Assembly: GCA_028289345.1 (NCBI GenBank) | Contig: JANQQL010000050.1 | Coordinates: 328,370 to 392,369 of the forward strand | Reading direction: 5' to 3' | DNA length: 64,000 nt | Origin: Planctomycetota bacterium | GTDB lineage: Bacteria > Planctomycetota > B15-G4 > SIAN01 | In this document: positions 25,781 to 34,573 of the stretch, piece after piece | Layout: each line of letters starts with the position of its first letter | Numbering within the stretch: position 1 is the first letter of the stretch | Position numbers and translations under genes: made by a program | Notes under the pieces: generated by a model | Seen by the model: the letters and a program-made list of their open reading frames with translations, nothing else | The model's database searches: none | Told to the model about the DNA's origin: nothing

Positions 25781-26659
25781 GTGAGTGGACGACGACTTGG
25801 ACGCGGCCTGGACTTTCTGCTCTCAGGGAGTGAGGGCGAAGAGGCTGCGACTCCTGACGAGGCGGTTCGTGAGGACGAACAGGTCGACCCCAAGAGCATT
25901 GTGCCGAACCCGTGGCAGCCACGGACCCATTTCGAACCTTCGGCGCTGGAGGACTTGGTCCGCTCGGTCAAGACCCATGGGATCATTCAGCCGCTGGTGG
26001 TCCGCCGCAAAGCGAATGGGGAAATCGAGCTGGTCGCTGGTGAGAGGCGCTTGCTGGCATCGAAGAAGGCGGGATTGAAAAGCGTCCCCGTTGTCTTCCG
26101 AGATCTCGACGACAAGCAAATGCCGGTGGTGGCGCTCATCGAAAACATCCAGCGCCAGGATCTCAACGCGATCGAGCGCGCGCGGGCTTTTCGCGAGCTG
26201 ACCAAGCAAGGGATGTCTCACAAACAGGTCGCGGATGCGACCGGAGTGGGGCGGTCCACCGTGTCCAACAGCCTGCGGTTGCTCGAGCTCGACGACACTA
26301 TGCAAGAAGCCGTCTTTTCGGGGAAGATCACCGAAGGACACGCCAGAGCGATCCTTGCCGAAGCCGACCCGGAACGACGCCAGAAAGTCTACAAAGACAT
26401 ACTTGAAGGCAATTTGACGGTAAGACAGGCCGAGGAAGGGGTTTCTGCGAAGGCCCCGGTGCCAGCTCCACCAAGCGGCAAGCGTCGCACCAAGTCCAAC
26501 GAGGCCAAGGTGCTCGAAAAGAACATGCGGGAAAGTCTCGGCACCAAAGTCGACATTCGCGAACGAGGCAGCCGCGGCAAGATCGTCATCAGCTACCGCA
26601 ACCTGGAAGAATTCGACCTGGTCTATCGCACCATCACGGGCGAGACCCCGGACGTCTGA
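25781..26659 (+). CDS. parB: Chromosome partitioning protein ParB
   Basis: ParB is a CTP-dependent DNA clamp that loads at parS and spreads. With the GTG start at 25781, preceded nine bases upstream by GGGAGGG, the protein is 292 residues and begins with the usual SGRRLGRGLDFLL. The CTP-binding domain shows VPNPWQPR, GERR (87-90) and ENIQRQDLNAIE; the helix-turn-helix lies about 146-170 (SHKQVADATGVGRSTVSNSL). The frame is open further upstream to 25436, but that part is parS-bearing DNA and is not ParB-like. The usual GERRxRA motif reads GERRLLA, with Leu at the third Arg position. No parA gene is seen in the window. Confidence 0.95.
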   Translation: MSGRRLGRGLDFLLSGSEGEEAATPDEAVREDEQVDPKSIVPNPWQPRTHFEPSALEDLVRSVKTHGIIQPLVVRRKANGEIELVAGERRLLASKKAGLKSVPVVFRDLDDKQMPVVALIENIQRQDLNAIERARAFRELTKQGMSHKQVADATGVGRSTVSNSLRLLELDDTMQEAVFSGKITEGHARAILAEADPERRQKVYKDILEGNLTVRQAEEGVSAKAPVPAPPSGKRRTKSNEAKVLEKNMRESLGTKVDIRERGSRGKIVISYRNLEEFDLVYRTITGETPDV

Positions 26660-26989
26660 CCCATACGGCCAATGGGGCTTAGTCTTCGCCTTGGCGTGTT
26701 TTGGGGTGATGCGCGCCCCTTAGGCGGCATTGTTCGACAGGGTCCTTGAGAGGTCACGTTCTTTCAGTGGCCACTAGCGTTTCGGAAAAATGGCAATTGG
26801 CGCTCAGCGAGGCTCGTCCAAAGAGCCACCTTGGGGCAGGGCGCGGGGGCAACCCGGGGAATGCCCCGGGAAAAGAGAACATATCTTTTGTCTTGACACA
26901 GCTTTCCTGCACCACATCCGGAGGCCGATGCTAATCTGAATTTTTGGATGTTTCGGGCGGAGAGGAGAAGCGCTCGGAGGCGCAAAGGG
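26660..26989. other. Intergenic region after parB
   Basis: About 330 bases with no gene called. A perfect TTGACA lies at 26893-26898, but no clear -10 follows at 16-18 bases. Composition becomes less GC-rich toward the next two genes. Confidence 0.4.
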
Positions 26990-27442
26990 ATGTCGGTCGC
27001 GACGGACAAAATTCTACAACTCAACTGGAGTGACTCTGACGGGCAGGTGGTCATTACGCCCGAGGATGAAGATCGCTTCAGCTTGAGAATCGGCCGAGTC
27101 ATCAAAGCGTGCCATGCCGCCGTCGAAGAAGACGAATTCAAGGGGCAGTTCAACCTACTCCTCAAGACTTTGGTTGAATGGTTGCGGGAAAGACGAGACG
27201 TAAGGGCGGCGTATGTTACTTTGAGGGATGGCGAGTTCCTCTTTCTCGTGGTCAGAAACGAGGCCGAGTATTCCGCCGAGTTTGCAGACAATCTGTCAGA
27301 GTTGGACTTGAAGATCGCCAGTGACCATGACCTCAAGCTGGTGAAGTTGGACACTCTTGCTCTGCCAAGTGTCTCTTCTGACGGCCTCGCCTCGTTCATG
27401 CACCCTGAATTCAACCTGATTCTGAGGGAAACTGCGGGTTGA
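26990..27442 (+). CDS. Hypothetical protein, first gene of a two-gene module
   Basis: A 150-residue protein of unrecognised family. ATG 26990 has GGAGG nine bases upstream; an in-frame ATG at 26948 would add 14 Arg-rich residues without a good ribosome-binding site. The sequence alternates beta and helical stretches (DRFSLRIGRVIKACHAAVEE, then AAYVTLRDGEFLFLVVR) with no signal peptide or membrane segment, so it is cytosolic. It overlaps the next gene at TTGA, so the two are translationally coupled. Its coding bias looks less GC-skewed than that of neighbours. No function is assigned. Confidence 0.68.
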   Translation: MSVATDKILQLNWSDSDGQVVITPEDEDRFSLRIGRVIKACHAAVEEDEFKGQFNLLLKTLVEWLRERRDVRAAYVTLRDGEFLFLVVRNEAEYSAEFADNLSELDLKIASDHDLKLVKLDTLALPSVSSDGLASFMHPEFNLILRETAG

Positions 27443-27885
27443 GTTCATCGGCCGAGCAGGATCACATCGCGCTCGCCAATCGGAACCACGCAGCCTTGCT
27501 CTATGTGATGGATCGGGCGAAGGACTTCCCTGAATGGGTTGCCACGATCGCCTTCTACAAGTCGGTCCAGGTCATCGAAGCGTCACTTGTGTACACGGAC
27601 AAGAGGCCCTCGCACGACCACCGGGAACGTCTGCGGCGCCTCAAGAACGACAACCGCTATCAAGAAACGTTCAAGCACTACCGCCCACTCTTCGAGGCGT
27701 CTCTCATTGCTCGGTACCTCAGGAACGATTCCGGTGGGGGCTATAGTGCGTTTTCCGACTTCATTGCGTCCGACCAAGTCGTGAACCAGTTCGTGAGTCA
27801 CCGCCTGAGGCGGATCGAGACCTCTCTCTGCAAGTCCCCGTTTCTGAGCAAATCTGCGCGCGAAGCGCTGGATCGGGTGGAATAG
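27439..27885 (+). CDS. Hypothetical HEPN-like protein, second gene of the module
   Basis: A 148-residue, mostly helical protein starting with TTG 27439 that overlaps the previous stop by four bases. IAFYKSVQVIEASL recalls the first conserved helix of HEPN-type proteins, SHDHRERLRRLK a second, and RYQETFKH is an R-x6-H string like the catalytic motif of HEPN ribonucleases. HYRPLFEASLIARYL follows. These are pattern resemblances only. HEPN proteins are often RNase toxins in toxin-antitoxin or phage-defence pairs, so the upstream partner could be an antitoxin or sensor. It may equally be a non-catalytic relative. Confidence 0.65.
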   Translation: MSSSAEQDHIALANRNHAALLYVMDRAKDFPEWVATIAFYKSVQVIEASLVYTDKRPSHDHRERLRRLKNDNRYQETFKHYRPLFEASLIARYLRNDSGGGYSAFSDFIASDQVVNQFVSHRLRRIETSLCKSPFLSKSAREALDRVE

Positions 27886-27957
27886 GCCCAGGGTCGTCTA
27901 CCACGCGGCCCGAAGCTTTGATCGCGCAGCACTTTTCGCAGGGAACGTCGTTTCGGC

Positions 27958-28986
27958 TTACTCGGAAGCGTCCGAATCTTCCTCGCCGGGGTCTTCCGGA
28001 GAGTTCTCGGCTCCGCCTCCCGACGAAATGCGGACGTCGGTGATCTCGACCGGGGTTTTCAGGAAGGAGAAACGCGCTTCGTCTGCTTCCTCGTTGGAGA
28101 TGCTCGCGAGGACCTCGAGTCCCCGAGTGACCTTGCCAAACACGGTGGACTGTTCATCTTCTCGGAAGCTGTCTTCCAGAAGGATGCGGATGTCGCCGTA
28201 TCTCGGTCCGGTCGAAAAGGGCCGCTGACGAAAGCTGACCGAGCCTGCGAAGTGATGCAGGCCGTTGTTCTCTTCGAACGGAGGAAAGCCGTCCATGGCT
28301 TCTTCGAGCTCGATCGGCGAGCCCGCAGAGTCGGTTCCCAGTTCAACCCAGCGATCGGCCATGGCTTTGGTTAGGAAGGTGCCTTTGAGCGTGGAAGCCG
28401 TGTTCTCGAAGGCTGCGCAGCTTTCCGGCGATTGGTCGATGTGCAGCTGGATCTCGATTTCTCCGCGATCCGTGACCAGGACCACTGAGTTCCCGGAGGG
28501 GGCCGGGTTCTCCGTAGGAGCCGGATAGCGATCGGCCCATTCGTCCAATCGAGCGGCAGTCTTGGAGAATCGATCCAAAGGCGAAAGCATTGCTTCGTCG
28601 AGTTCGCCAAGAGTCGGAAGCTCGCGCTGGGCCAAGTAGTGGTCCGGGAACGCGCTGCGGAACTCTTCGAGTTTCTCGATCGCTCGGTCGGTCTCGCCAG
28701 AGTCGTACAGCTTGACCATCAGCCAGTACAACGCCATGGGCTCGGCGTCGGTGCCTTTCACGTCTTCCCGAATCGCCTCGATCTGATCAATCTCGAGGGT
28801 CCACGGGGGCGCGTCGGCGAATAGGGCCTCCCAAGGCCGATCGCGCGAGGCCTGGACCTGCGAGGACGTGAACATCACGGCCACGATGACCAGAGCAATG
28901 ACGGCGCCAGCGCCGAGGAATAGGTTTTTCTTCTGTTTGAGGTACTCGACCGAAGAATTCAGATCGGGCAGATCGGCGGCAGCCAT
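27958..28986 (-). CDS. Membrane-anchored cyclophilin-type peptidyl-prolyl isomerase-like protein
   Basis: A 342-residue protein. ATG 28986 gives MAAADLPDLNSSVEYLKQ followed by one transmembrane helix (FLGAGAVIALVIVAVMF), then a ~120-residue helical spacer and a cyclophilin-like domain from about residue 180: VVLVTDRGEIEIQLHIDQSP, ENTASTLKGTF, LHHFAGSVSFRQ and STVFGKVTRGLEVLASI. Cyclophilins catalyse prolyl cis-trans isomerisation; this would be a periplasmic folding factor held at the inner membrane. Canonical active-site residues (FHRV, QGGD) are not evident, so catalysis is uncertain. An upstream start at 29031 would add 15 residues unlike the rest. Confidence 0.75.
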   Translation of the reverse strand: MAAADLPDLNSSVEYLKQKKNLFLGAGAVIALVIVAVMFTSSQVQASRDRPWEALFADAPPWTLEIDQIEAIREDVKGTDAEPMALYWLMVKLYDSGETDRAIEKLEEFRSAFPDHYLAQRELPTLGELDEAMLSPLDRFSKTAARLDEWADRYPAPTENPAPSGNSVVLVTDRGEIEIQLHIDQSPESCAAFENTASTLKGTFLTKAMADRWVELGTDSAGSPIELEEAMDGFPPFEENNGLHHFAGSVSFRQRPFSTGPRYGDIRILLEDSFREDEQSTVFGKVTRGLEVLASISNEEADEARFSFLKTPVEITDVRISSGGGAENSPEDPGEEDSDASE

Positions 28987-29193
28987 GACTTCACCTGGGC
29001 ATGGAATCTGGAGGACGCGCGGGCGAAACATCCCGCCGCGTGGGGAGGGGCAAGAAACCGCGCATATCTAACCGAGGTGCCGTGGGTCGTATACAATAAA
29101 ACTGACAGACCCCCGAAGGCGGCGCCGAGGGGAGCTCGCCGCCCCGCGGATCGCGCCAAGGCCCGTGGATGCCGCCGGAGCTCGTCGACCTCC

Positions 29194-29805
29194 ATGGAAC
29201 GCCCACTCTCGAACCCGCGCAGTCTCTTGGACCGCCCGACCCTGGTCCTGAATCGGTCGTGGTTGCCCATCCACGTGACCCCGGCGCGGCGGGCGATCAC
29301 TTTGGTGTACCGAGGGGTCGCCTCGGTGGTCCAGACCGACACCTACGAGACGTTCGATTTCCTGGCTTGGGCACGCCAGCCGGTCGCTCCCGGGAAATGC
29401 GTTCGAACCGTTCGCCTACGCATCCCGTTACCAGAGGTCATCGTTCTGCGGTCCTTCGACCGGGTCACCCGGCGCCACATTCCCTTTACCCGCCGCAACC
29501 TGTTTCGCCGCGACCGTTTGCGGTGTCAGTACTGCGGCTGCCGGCCCGGCACGAAGAACCTGACGATCGACCATGTCCAGCCGCGACGCCTCGGTGGCGT
29601 CACCAGCTGGACGAACTGCGTGCTGGCCTGCGCGAAATGCAACGGCCGCAAGGGTGGACGCCGGCCGGAGGAGGTGGGCATGCGGCTTCTCCAACGGCCC
29701 GTTCAACCGCAGTGGAGTGCGGCGCTCGGAAAAGGAGTGCCGTGGCTGGACCGGTTTCTGTCGGGCGAGACCCGCACTGAAACATCAACGGACCGGCAGT
29801 ACTAA
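29194..29805 (+). CDS. HNH endonuclease-family protein
   Basis: A 203-residue protein with a C-terminal HNH fold: LRCQYCGCRPG, LTIDHVQPRRLGG (the metal-binding DH) and TNCVLACAKCNGRKGG, so two CxxC pairs form the structural zinc site and the central His/Asn are present. The N-terminal half, LVLNRSWLPIHVTPARRAITLVYRG, matches the common bacterial HNH proteins with an N-terminal LNxxxxPl motif. Cellular substrate unknown. ATG 29194 is preferred; an open frame reaching ATG 29077 would add a basic low-complexity tail. It is divergent from the cyclophilin gene. Confidence 0.85.
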   Translation: MERPLSNPRSLLDRPTLVLNRSWLPIHVTPARRAITLVYRGVASVVQTDTYETFDFLAWARQPVAPGKCVRTVRLRIPLPEVIVLRSFDRVTRRHIPFTRRNLFRRDRLRCQYCGCRPGTKNLTIDHVQPRRLGGVTSWTNCVLACAKCNGRKGGRRPEEVGMRLLQRPVQPQWSAALGKGVPWLDRFLSGETRTETSTDRQY

Positions 29806-30082
29806 CGTAAACTTGTCCCTCTGAACCTCGAGAGAGAGCCAGCACTCCCACGGCCTGGCTCGTATCCCGGGCTCAGAGGAAGAATTCCCGGGAAGTTTTC
29901 TTTCCTGCCTCGGATAATCAAAAGCCGTCATCCGCCTCGCTTTCGGCGAGGAGTTTGCTGGTCGACGGTCCCGACGGGCGCCAGGTCGTTTGACCTGGGG
30001 CCGGGCAGAAAACTCCCCGGGCCCAGACGAGAGAGTGGGAATCCGAATCGGTAGTCCATTGGTGAGAGAGGTGATCGAGGCC
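29806..30082. other. Leader region with two hairpins
   Basis: No gene in these 277 bases. Two perfect small inverted repeats lie upstream of the next gene: CCTCGC/GCGAGG at 29935-29951 and CCAGGTC/GACCTGG at 29981-29998. Neither has a T tail, so they may shape the leader mRNA rather than end transcription. Confidence 0.5.
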
Positions 30083-31486
30083 ATGAAACGAAGGCTTTGG
30101 ATATTCGCGACCGTGGTCGCGACGAGCGGTTGGAGTTTCGTCGATGCCGCGCCGGTGATGCAGGACAACACCGACGACATCAAGGCGCAGTACGAAGCCA
30201 AGAAAGAGGCGGTCGACGAGTCCGACGCCGCGGCTCTTTTCGAGCTGGCGAACTGGGCGAACGACAACGGCCTTCGCACTGACTACAAGCGCATGCTGCG
30301 CAAGGTCATCAAGGTCGACAAGAATCACAAAGAGGCTCGCGAAGCTCTCGGCTACGTTTTCTACGAAGACCGCTGGGTGACCCAGCGCGAGAAGGAACGT
30401 CTCGAGCGAAAGAAGGAAGAAGAGGAGATGCTCGCCAAGGGCCTGCGCAAGTGGCAGGGCGAGTGGTATCCGGCTGCGGAAGTCGAGATGTTCGAGAAGG
30501 GCCTGTTCCCGGTCGAAATCGATGGGCAGACCAAGTGGGTCTCGGAGCGCGAGAAGAACCACATCGAAGCCGGTCACGTGCTCCACAACAATCTGTGGGT
30601 GCCGGCCGCTGACAAGGGCAAGGCCGACGAAGGCATGTTCCTGGTCGGTGAGGAGTGGGTGTCCAAGGAAGACGCCGACGCCGCTCACCAGAAGATGGAC
30701 AACCCCTGGGAGATGGACAGCGATCACACCGCTTTGCTGACCACCACCTGGCACGACTACGGCAAGTACGCGCTGCAGCACTCGGATCTCGCGATCCAGC
30801 GCGCTCACGACGTGCTCGGCATCGAGCGCAGCGCGGACGCCTCCAAGGTGCCGCTGTTCCTGGTCTACGAGGTCGACGACTTCAATCGCCTTGGCAATCA
30901 GATCCAGGACAACAACGACGCTCTCATGTCGTCGCTTCCCTACGGGTGCTTCACCTTCCAGGATCCCAACGCGGCCCGTCACGTCGGCGTGATTCAGTAC
31001 ACGATCGTTGATCCGGACAACTACCAGATCAACAACTCGATGACCTACTACCTGATCCGCCATGCGGCCGCGGAAGCGGCGGTGCGAGCCGTGGAAGCGT
31101 CGGAAGACATGCCCCGCTGGTTCGTCACGGGGATCGGCGCGTACTGCGGTCGCTACTGGGATCCGTACGTCGGCGAGCGCATCAACGAGCTGATTTCCTG
31201 GAACGTTCAGAACCTGCAGAATGACGGTGGCTTGGTGAGCCTCGACACCTTCTTCGAGCCGTTCAACATTTCCCGCCAGACCGTGCTGCAGTCGGGTCTG
31301 CTGATGTCCTACCTGGTGGACGGCGATCTCCCGGATCTGGTCCGTCAGCAGTGGGACACGGTCCGGACCAAGCTCTCCTCCGAAACTCGGGAAGACCTGG
31401 CCAAGGAATTCCTGAAGCTGGAGACCATCATGGCGGCCGAGGGTGCCGCCTCCTTCGAGGCCTACGTCGCCTCGTTCGCCGGCTAA
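30083..31486 (+). CDS. Secreted repeat protein, function unknown
   Basis: A 467-residue exported protein; ATG 30083 gives a signal peptide MKRRLWIFATVVATSGWSF ending near VDAAP. A short TPR-like helical part (residues ~45-90) is followed by five Trp-centred units around W98, W128, W152, W172 and W192 (phrases DRWVTQRE, GEWYPAAE, TKWVSERE, NLWVPAAD, EEWVSKED), each followed some residues later by a Gly. The remaining ~260 residues look globular and include MPRWFVTGIGAYCGRYW, resembling a peptidase-like fold without a visible HExxH. No family was recognised. It has a good downstream terminator, so it is monocistronic. Confidence 0.7.
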   Translation: MKRRLWIFATVVATSGWSFVDAAPVMQDNTDDIKAQYEAKKEAVDESDAAALFELANWANDNGLRTDYKRMLRKVIKVDKNHKEAREALGYVFYEDRWVTQREKERLERKKEEEEMLAKGLRKWQGEWYPAAEVEMFEKGLFPVEIDGQTKWVSEREKNHIEAGHVLHNNLWVPAADKGKADEGMFLVGEEWVSKEDADAAHQKMDNPWEMDSDHTALLTTTWHDYGKYALQHSDLAIQRAHDVLGIERSADASKVPLFLVYEVDDFNRLGNQIQDNNDALMSSLPYGCFTFQDPNAARHVGVIQYTIVDPDNYQINNSMTYYLIRHAAAEAAVRAVEASEDMPRWFVTGIGAYCGRYWDPYVGERINELISWNVQNLQNDGGLVSLDTFFEPFNISRQTVLQSGLLMSYLVDGDLPDLVRQQWDTVRTKLSSETREDLAKEFLKLETIMAAEGAASFEAYVASFAG

Positions 31487-31514
31487 GTTTCCGGTATCTT
31501 TGTTTGTCGCAATT

Positions 31515-31554
31515 CGAGCAGCTCGGTCCGAAGGACCGGGCTGCTCGTTTGTTT
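31515..31554 (+). terminator. Intrinsic terminator after the repeat protein
   Basis: A stem of about 15 bp (CGAGCAGCTCGGTCC with GGACCGGGCTGCTCG) closes on GAA and runs into TTTGTTT, 29 bases past the stop codon. Confidence 0.9.
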
Positions 31555-31904
31555 GAGGGACCGAATAGTCCTGGGCTCCGGCCAAGGACCATTGCGCCAA
31601 ATCCGAGCCATTTGGTGCGCTTCCCAAGCAGAGTCGCTGATGGGGAAGGCGTCTGGGGAACATCGGTGGATCCCGAGTCGATCTGGACGTTGATGCGCCG
31701 GATCGGCACGGCTTCGCGACGGCGTCTCTGGGGGCTCGGTTACCGAGAGAGCCCGGCACCGACTTTGCAGAACAGATTCTCTGGCGATTTGCCGAAACTC
31801 CCCGCTCGCTCTCGTCAGGAGCGGACTTGGAATCCAGAGCAGCCAGTCCTTCGAACCAGCCCCATGAAACCAGCCAGACCTTGGAAACCAGAAGGAGCAG
31901 CACG
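31555..31904. other. Intergenic region upstream of 31905 gene
   Basis: About 350 bases between a terminator and the next start. It must contain that gene's promoter, but I see no clear -35/-10 pair, repeat or RNA. Confidence 0.4.
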
Positions 31905-34157
31905 ATGAGCCGTCTCGTTCCCACCGCCTTCGCGGCCTTTTTTGGCCTCGTGGCCGCCGCAGGGGCGACTCCCGGCGGCGCCGAGTCTTTGTTGCCGGAA
32001 GACACCGTCTTTTACATCGGGGTCGAAGACTTCGAGGCGTCGCGCGCCGCCCTCAAGGGCAAGGCCTTCGACAAGATCATGGCAGAGGGAGAGGTCAAGG
32101 ACTTCCTCGAGAAGCCCATGGCCATCGCTCACGCCGCCTTCGGCAAGCTCAAAGAAATGGGCGCGCAAAGTGAGGCGATGAAGGGCCTGAACCTGGACCC
32201 GGAGAAAATCCTCAATGGTCCGTTCGGCAGCATGTTCTTCGCCTTCACCCATCTGTCGGTCTCGCCAGAAAACAACTTCCGTCCGGACTTCGGTTTGACG
32301 TTTGGCCTCGAGGCGAAACCCGGTGCCGTTGACATCCTGCAGACCTGCTACGGACTCATCGGCGGGCTCGCCAAAGAAAAAGGCGTCGAGCCTGAGTTCT
32401 CCACCATCGAAGTGGAGGGGCGGTCGTTCCAGCGCTGCAAGATCGAGGAAATGTCGCTGTGCTTCGCGAAAATCGATGGCACCAGCGTATTCAGCCTTTC
32501 TGAAACCACCATGCGAGGGATGTTGCAGCGCGCTGCCGGGAGTGCTCAGGGCTTGGCCAAGAGCCCGGACTTCCAGCGCTGTGTCGAAAACATCGGTCAC
32601 AAGGGCGCCGACTCGCCGGTCATCTACGTGCACGTGGGCCGCATGATGAAGTTGTTCCACGGCCTGATGGAAACGGGACAAGCGGTCGCCAAGGACGAGG
32701 AAAAGTCCATCATCTCGATCATCGACCGGGCCATGGAGCTTTCCGGAGTTGGTGACGTCGGCCCGGCTTACACCACGTCGTTCTGGGACGGCCCGGTGGC
32801 CGTGTCTCGCTCTTATGGAGAGCTGAATGCTCACAACGCCCGTGGCTTGATCGCCGCGGTCCGCTCTGGCGTGGGCTCTCTTGATCGCAATCGCCTCAAG
32901 CTGGTTCCGAAGGACGCCAGCTCGTTCAGCATGGGCTCCTTCGACCTGGCCCCGATTTACGACTGGCTGGTGGCGACCCTGAAGGACGTGGCTCCAGAGA
33001 TTCACGATCAGGCCATGGCCATGTTGAACGCAACCGTGGGGCAGATTGCCGGCACCGACGAACAAGGCAACCCGGTGCTGGATCTGCGCCGTGACCTGCT
33101 GGGAGCATTGGGCGGCGAATACTTCAGCATGAGCACTCCGGGCGCCCCGACCATGTTTGGACCGGGCACCGACAGTGTGGGTTGGATGAACTGCCGAAAT
33201 CCCCAGGGCTTGCAGAAGAGCCTCGAGGTGCTCGCCTCGATTCCGGGGCAGATGTGGGGGTTCCCGATTTCCTTCGCGGAAGATGTGCAGGACGGTGTTT
33301 CCATGCGCGTGCTCGACACGACCCAGCTTGGCCCGATGGCCATGATGATGGGTGGCATGAAGCCGACCTACGCGATCCACGATGGACGCTGCTACTTCGG
33401 TTCCTCTCCTCAAGCATTGAAGAAACTGCTGGGCTTCCTGAAGGCGCCGCCGGCGGAGAACATCACCGCGAAGCAAGACTTCGCTCGACACGTGGGGGCG
33501 ATCCCCGCGGACGCCGAGCTGACCAGTCTGTCTTACTCGGACACCGCCAGCAATTTCGAGTCGGCGTATCAGGGAATCGTGGGCGCGATGCCGTTCCTGA
33601 TGATGCAGATGCCGGTTCCTCAAGAAGAGCTGCCGGTCGACCTCTCCCTGCTGCCTACTGCCGAGTCGATTTCTCAGCACTTGTTCGGCACCGTGAACTT
33701 CTCCTATCGAGCGGGCAATGCGGAGATCATGGAAGTGCGGGGACCCTTCGGTGCGGAAGCGGGACTCGGGGTGGCTGCGGCGGCCATGGCGATTGGCGGC
33801 GGCGTTGCTTTCATGAACATGAGCAAGTTGGGAGAGGCGCCCATGATCGAGATGGGCGACCAGCATCACGAGGCGGGCTCGGATCCTCGCCAGAAGGCAC
33901 GGGATGACCTCAATGACCTGAGTGCGGCCATCACCGTGTACACCGTCGAGAACGGCGAGCCGCCGCTGAACCTCCACGCTTTGGTGCAATCCACCGACGC
34001 TTACCCCGAAGGAATCCTGTCCGGCAAGCTGCCGACCGACCCATGGGGCAACTCGTACCAGTACCTGAAGCGGGACAGCGGTTACCAGCTGTGGTCTTTC
34101 GGCCCGAACGGGACCAACGACTCCGGCAAGGGAGATGACCTCGTGGTCTCTCGCTGA
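31905..34157 (+). CDS. Secreted DUF3352-like protein with a C-terminal GspG-like domain
   Basis: A 750-residue exported protein. ATG 31905 has GGAG eight bases upstream and encodes a signal peptide (MSRLVPTAFAAFFGLVAAAG). The main body (LLPEDTVFYIGVEDFEASRAAL onward) resembles large periplasmic proteins of the DUF3352 kind. A hydrophobic Gly/Ala stretch (GLGVAAAAMAIGGGVAFM) then leads to ~90 residues that match the globular part of type II secretion major pseudopilin GspG: RDDLNDLSAAITVYTVENG, KLPTDPWGNSYQYL, WSFGPNGTNDSGKGDDLVV. The prepilin leader and N-terminal helix of GspG are absent. The role of the fused domain is unknown. A strong terminator follows. Confidence 0.75.
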   Translation: MSRLVPTAFAAFFGLVAAAGATPGGAESLLPEDTVFYIGVEDFEASRAALKGKAFDKIMAEGEVKDFLEKPMAIAHAAFGKLKEMGAQSEAMKGLNLDPEKILNGPFGSMFFAFTHLSVSPENNFRPDFGLTFGLEAKPGAVDILQTCYGLIGGLAKEKGVEPEFSTIEVEGRSFQRCKIEEMSLCFAKIDGTSVFSLSETTMRGMLQRAAGSAQGLAKSPDFQRCVENIGHKGADSPVIYVHVGRMMKLFHGLMETGQAVAKDEEKSIISIIDRAMELSGVGDVGPAYTTSFWDGPVAVSRSYGELNAHNARGLIAAVRSGVGSLDRNRLKLVPKDASSFSMGSFDLAPIYDWLVATLKDVAPEIHDQAMAMLNATVGQIAGTDEQGNPVLDLRRDLLGALGGEYFSMSTPGAPTMFGPGTDSVGWMNCRNPQGLQKSLEVLASIPGQMWGFPISFAEDVQDGVSMRVLDTTQLGPMAMMMGGMKPTYAIHDGRCYFGSSPQALKKLLGFLKAPPAENITAKQDFARHVGAIPADAELTSLSYSDTASNFESAYQGIVGAMPFLMMQMPVPQEELPVDLSLLPTAESISQHLFGTVNFSYRAGNAEIMEVRGPFGAEAGLGVAAAAMAIGGGVAFMNMSKLGEAPMIEMGDQHHEAGSDPRQKARDDLNDLSAAITVYTVENGEPPLNLHALVQSTDAYPEGILSGKLPTDPWGNSYQYLKRDSGYQLWSFGPNGTNDSGKGDDLVVSR

Positions 34158-34182
34158 CCCCCCGCTTTCTCGGCTGCATCCC

Positions 34183-34219
34183 CAGCGCCCTCCGTGAAGC
34201 ACGGGGGGCGCTGTTTTTT
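34183..34219 (+). terminator. Strong intrinsic terminator
   Basis: A 14-bp stem (CAGCGCCCTCCGTG with CACGGGGGGCGCTG, one G-U pair) with an AAG loop and six T, 26 bases after the stop of the GspG-like fusion gene. Confidence 0.96.
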
Positions 34220-34339
34220 GCGGCAGCGACGAACGATGGTCCCTGCTCCCGCGGTAGAGTGATTCGGACTTCCTCCCGTGCCTCGCGCCCCGGCGCTTCT
34301 CCCAGGCATCCGCCGCGAGGAAGAGGAGACGCCGCGGGC

Positions 34340-34573
34340 ATGTTTTTCGGACGAGTCCACAAGGTCAAAGAGGCTGCCAAGGTCACGACTCCGGCCCGCT
34401 TGGTCAGCGTTCTCGCCGGGGGATCCTTGGGGCAGCGTGCGGTGGCTGTGATCGGCCTTGCTGCAGTCATCGTGGCCGTGCTGCGCAGCCTGACTTGGGT
34501 TGCCCTGGCCGTCGCGGGATGGCTGCTTTGCTACTTGGCGGTGCGCGACTACGAGCGGACCGGTTCCTCGTGA
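34340..34573 (+). CDS. Small membrane protein upstream of DUF374 acyltransferase
   Basis: A 77-residue protein starting MFFGRVHKVKEAAKV at ATG 34340, with a hydrophobic C-terminal half (AVAVIGLAAVIVAVL, then WVALAVAGWLLCYLAV) that should form one or two membrane helices. No family recognised. Its stop overlaps the next start as GTGA, so translation of the two is coupled and the product probably works with the acyltransferase or shares its regulation. The frame can extend to 34259, but the added Arg/Pro-rich sequence looks non-coding. Confidence 0.6.
   Translation: MFFGRVHKVKEAAKVTTPARLVSVLAGGSLGQRAVAVIGLAAVIVAVLRSLTWVALAVAGWLLCYLAVRDYERTGSS

Noticed and set aside
29918..32005. A minus-strand frame of 695 codons
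   Set aside because: It runs antisense through the repeat-protein gene and its terminator; composition is that of a shadow frame.
31815..34202. A long minus-strand frame of 795 codons
   Set aside because: It mirrors the plus-strand secreted/GspG-like gene; the residues are His/Arg/Val-rich and resemble nothing.
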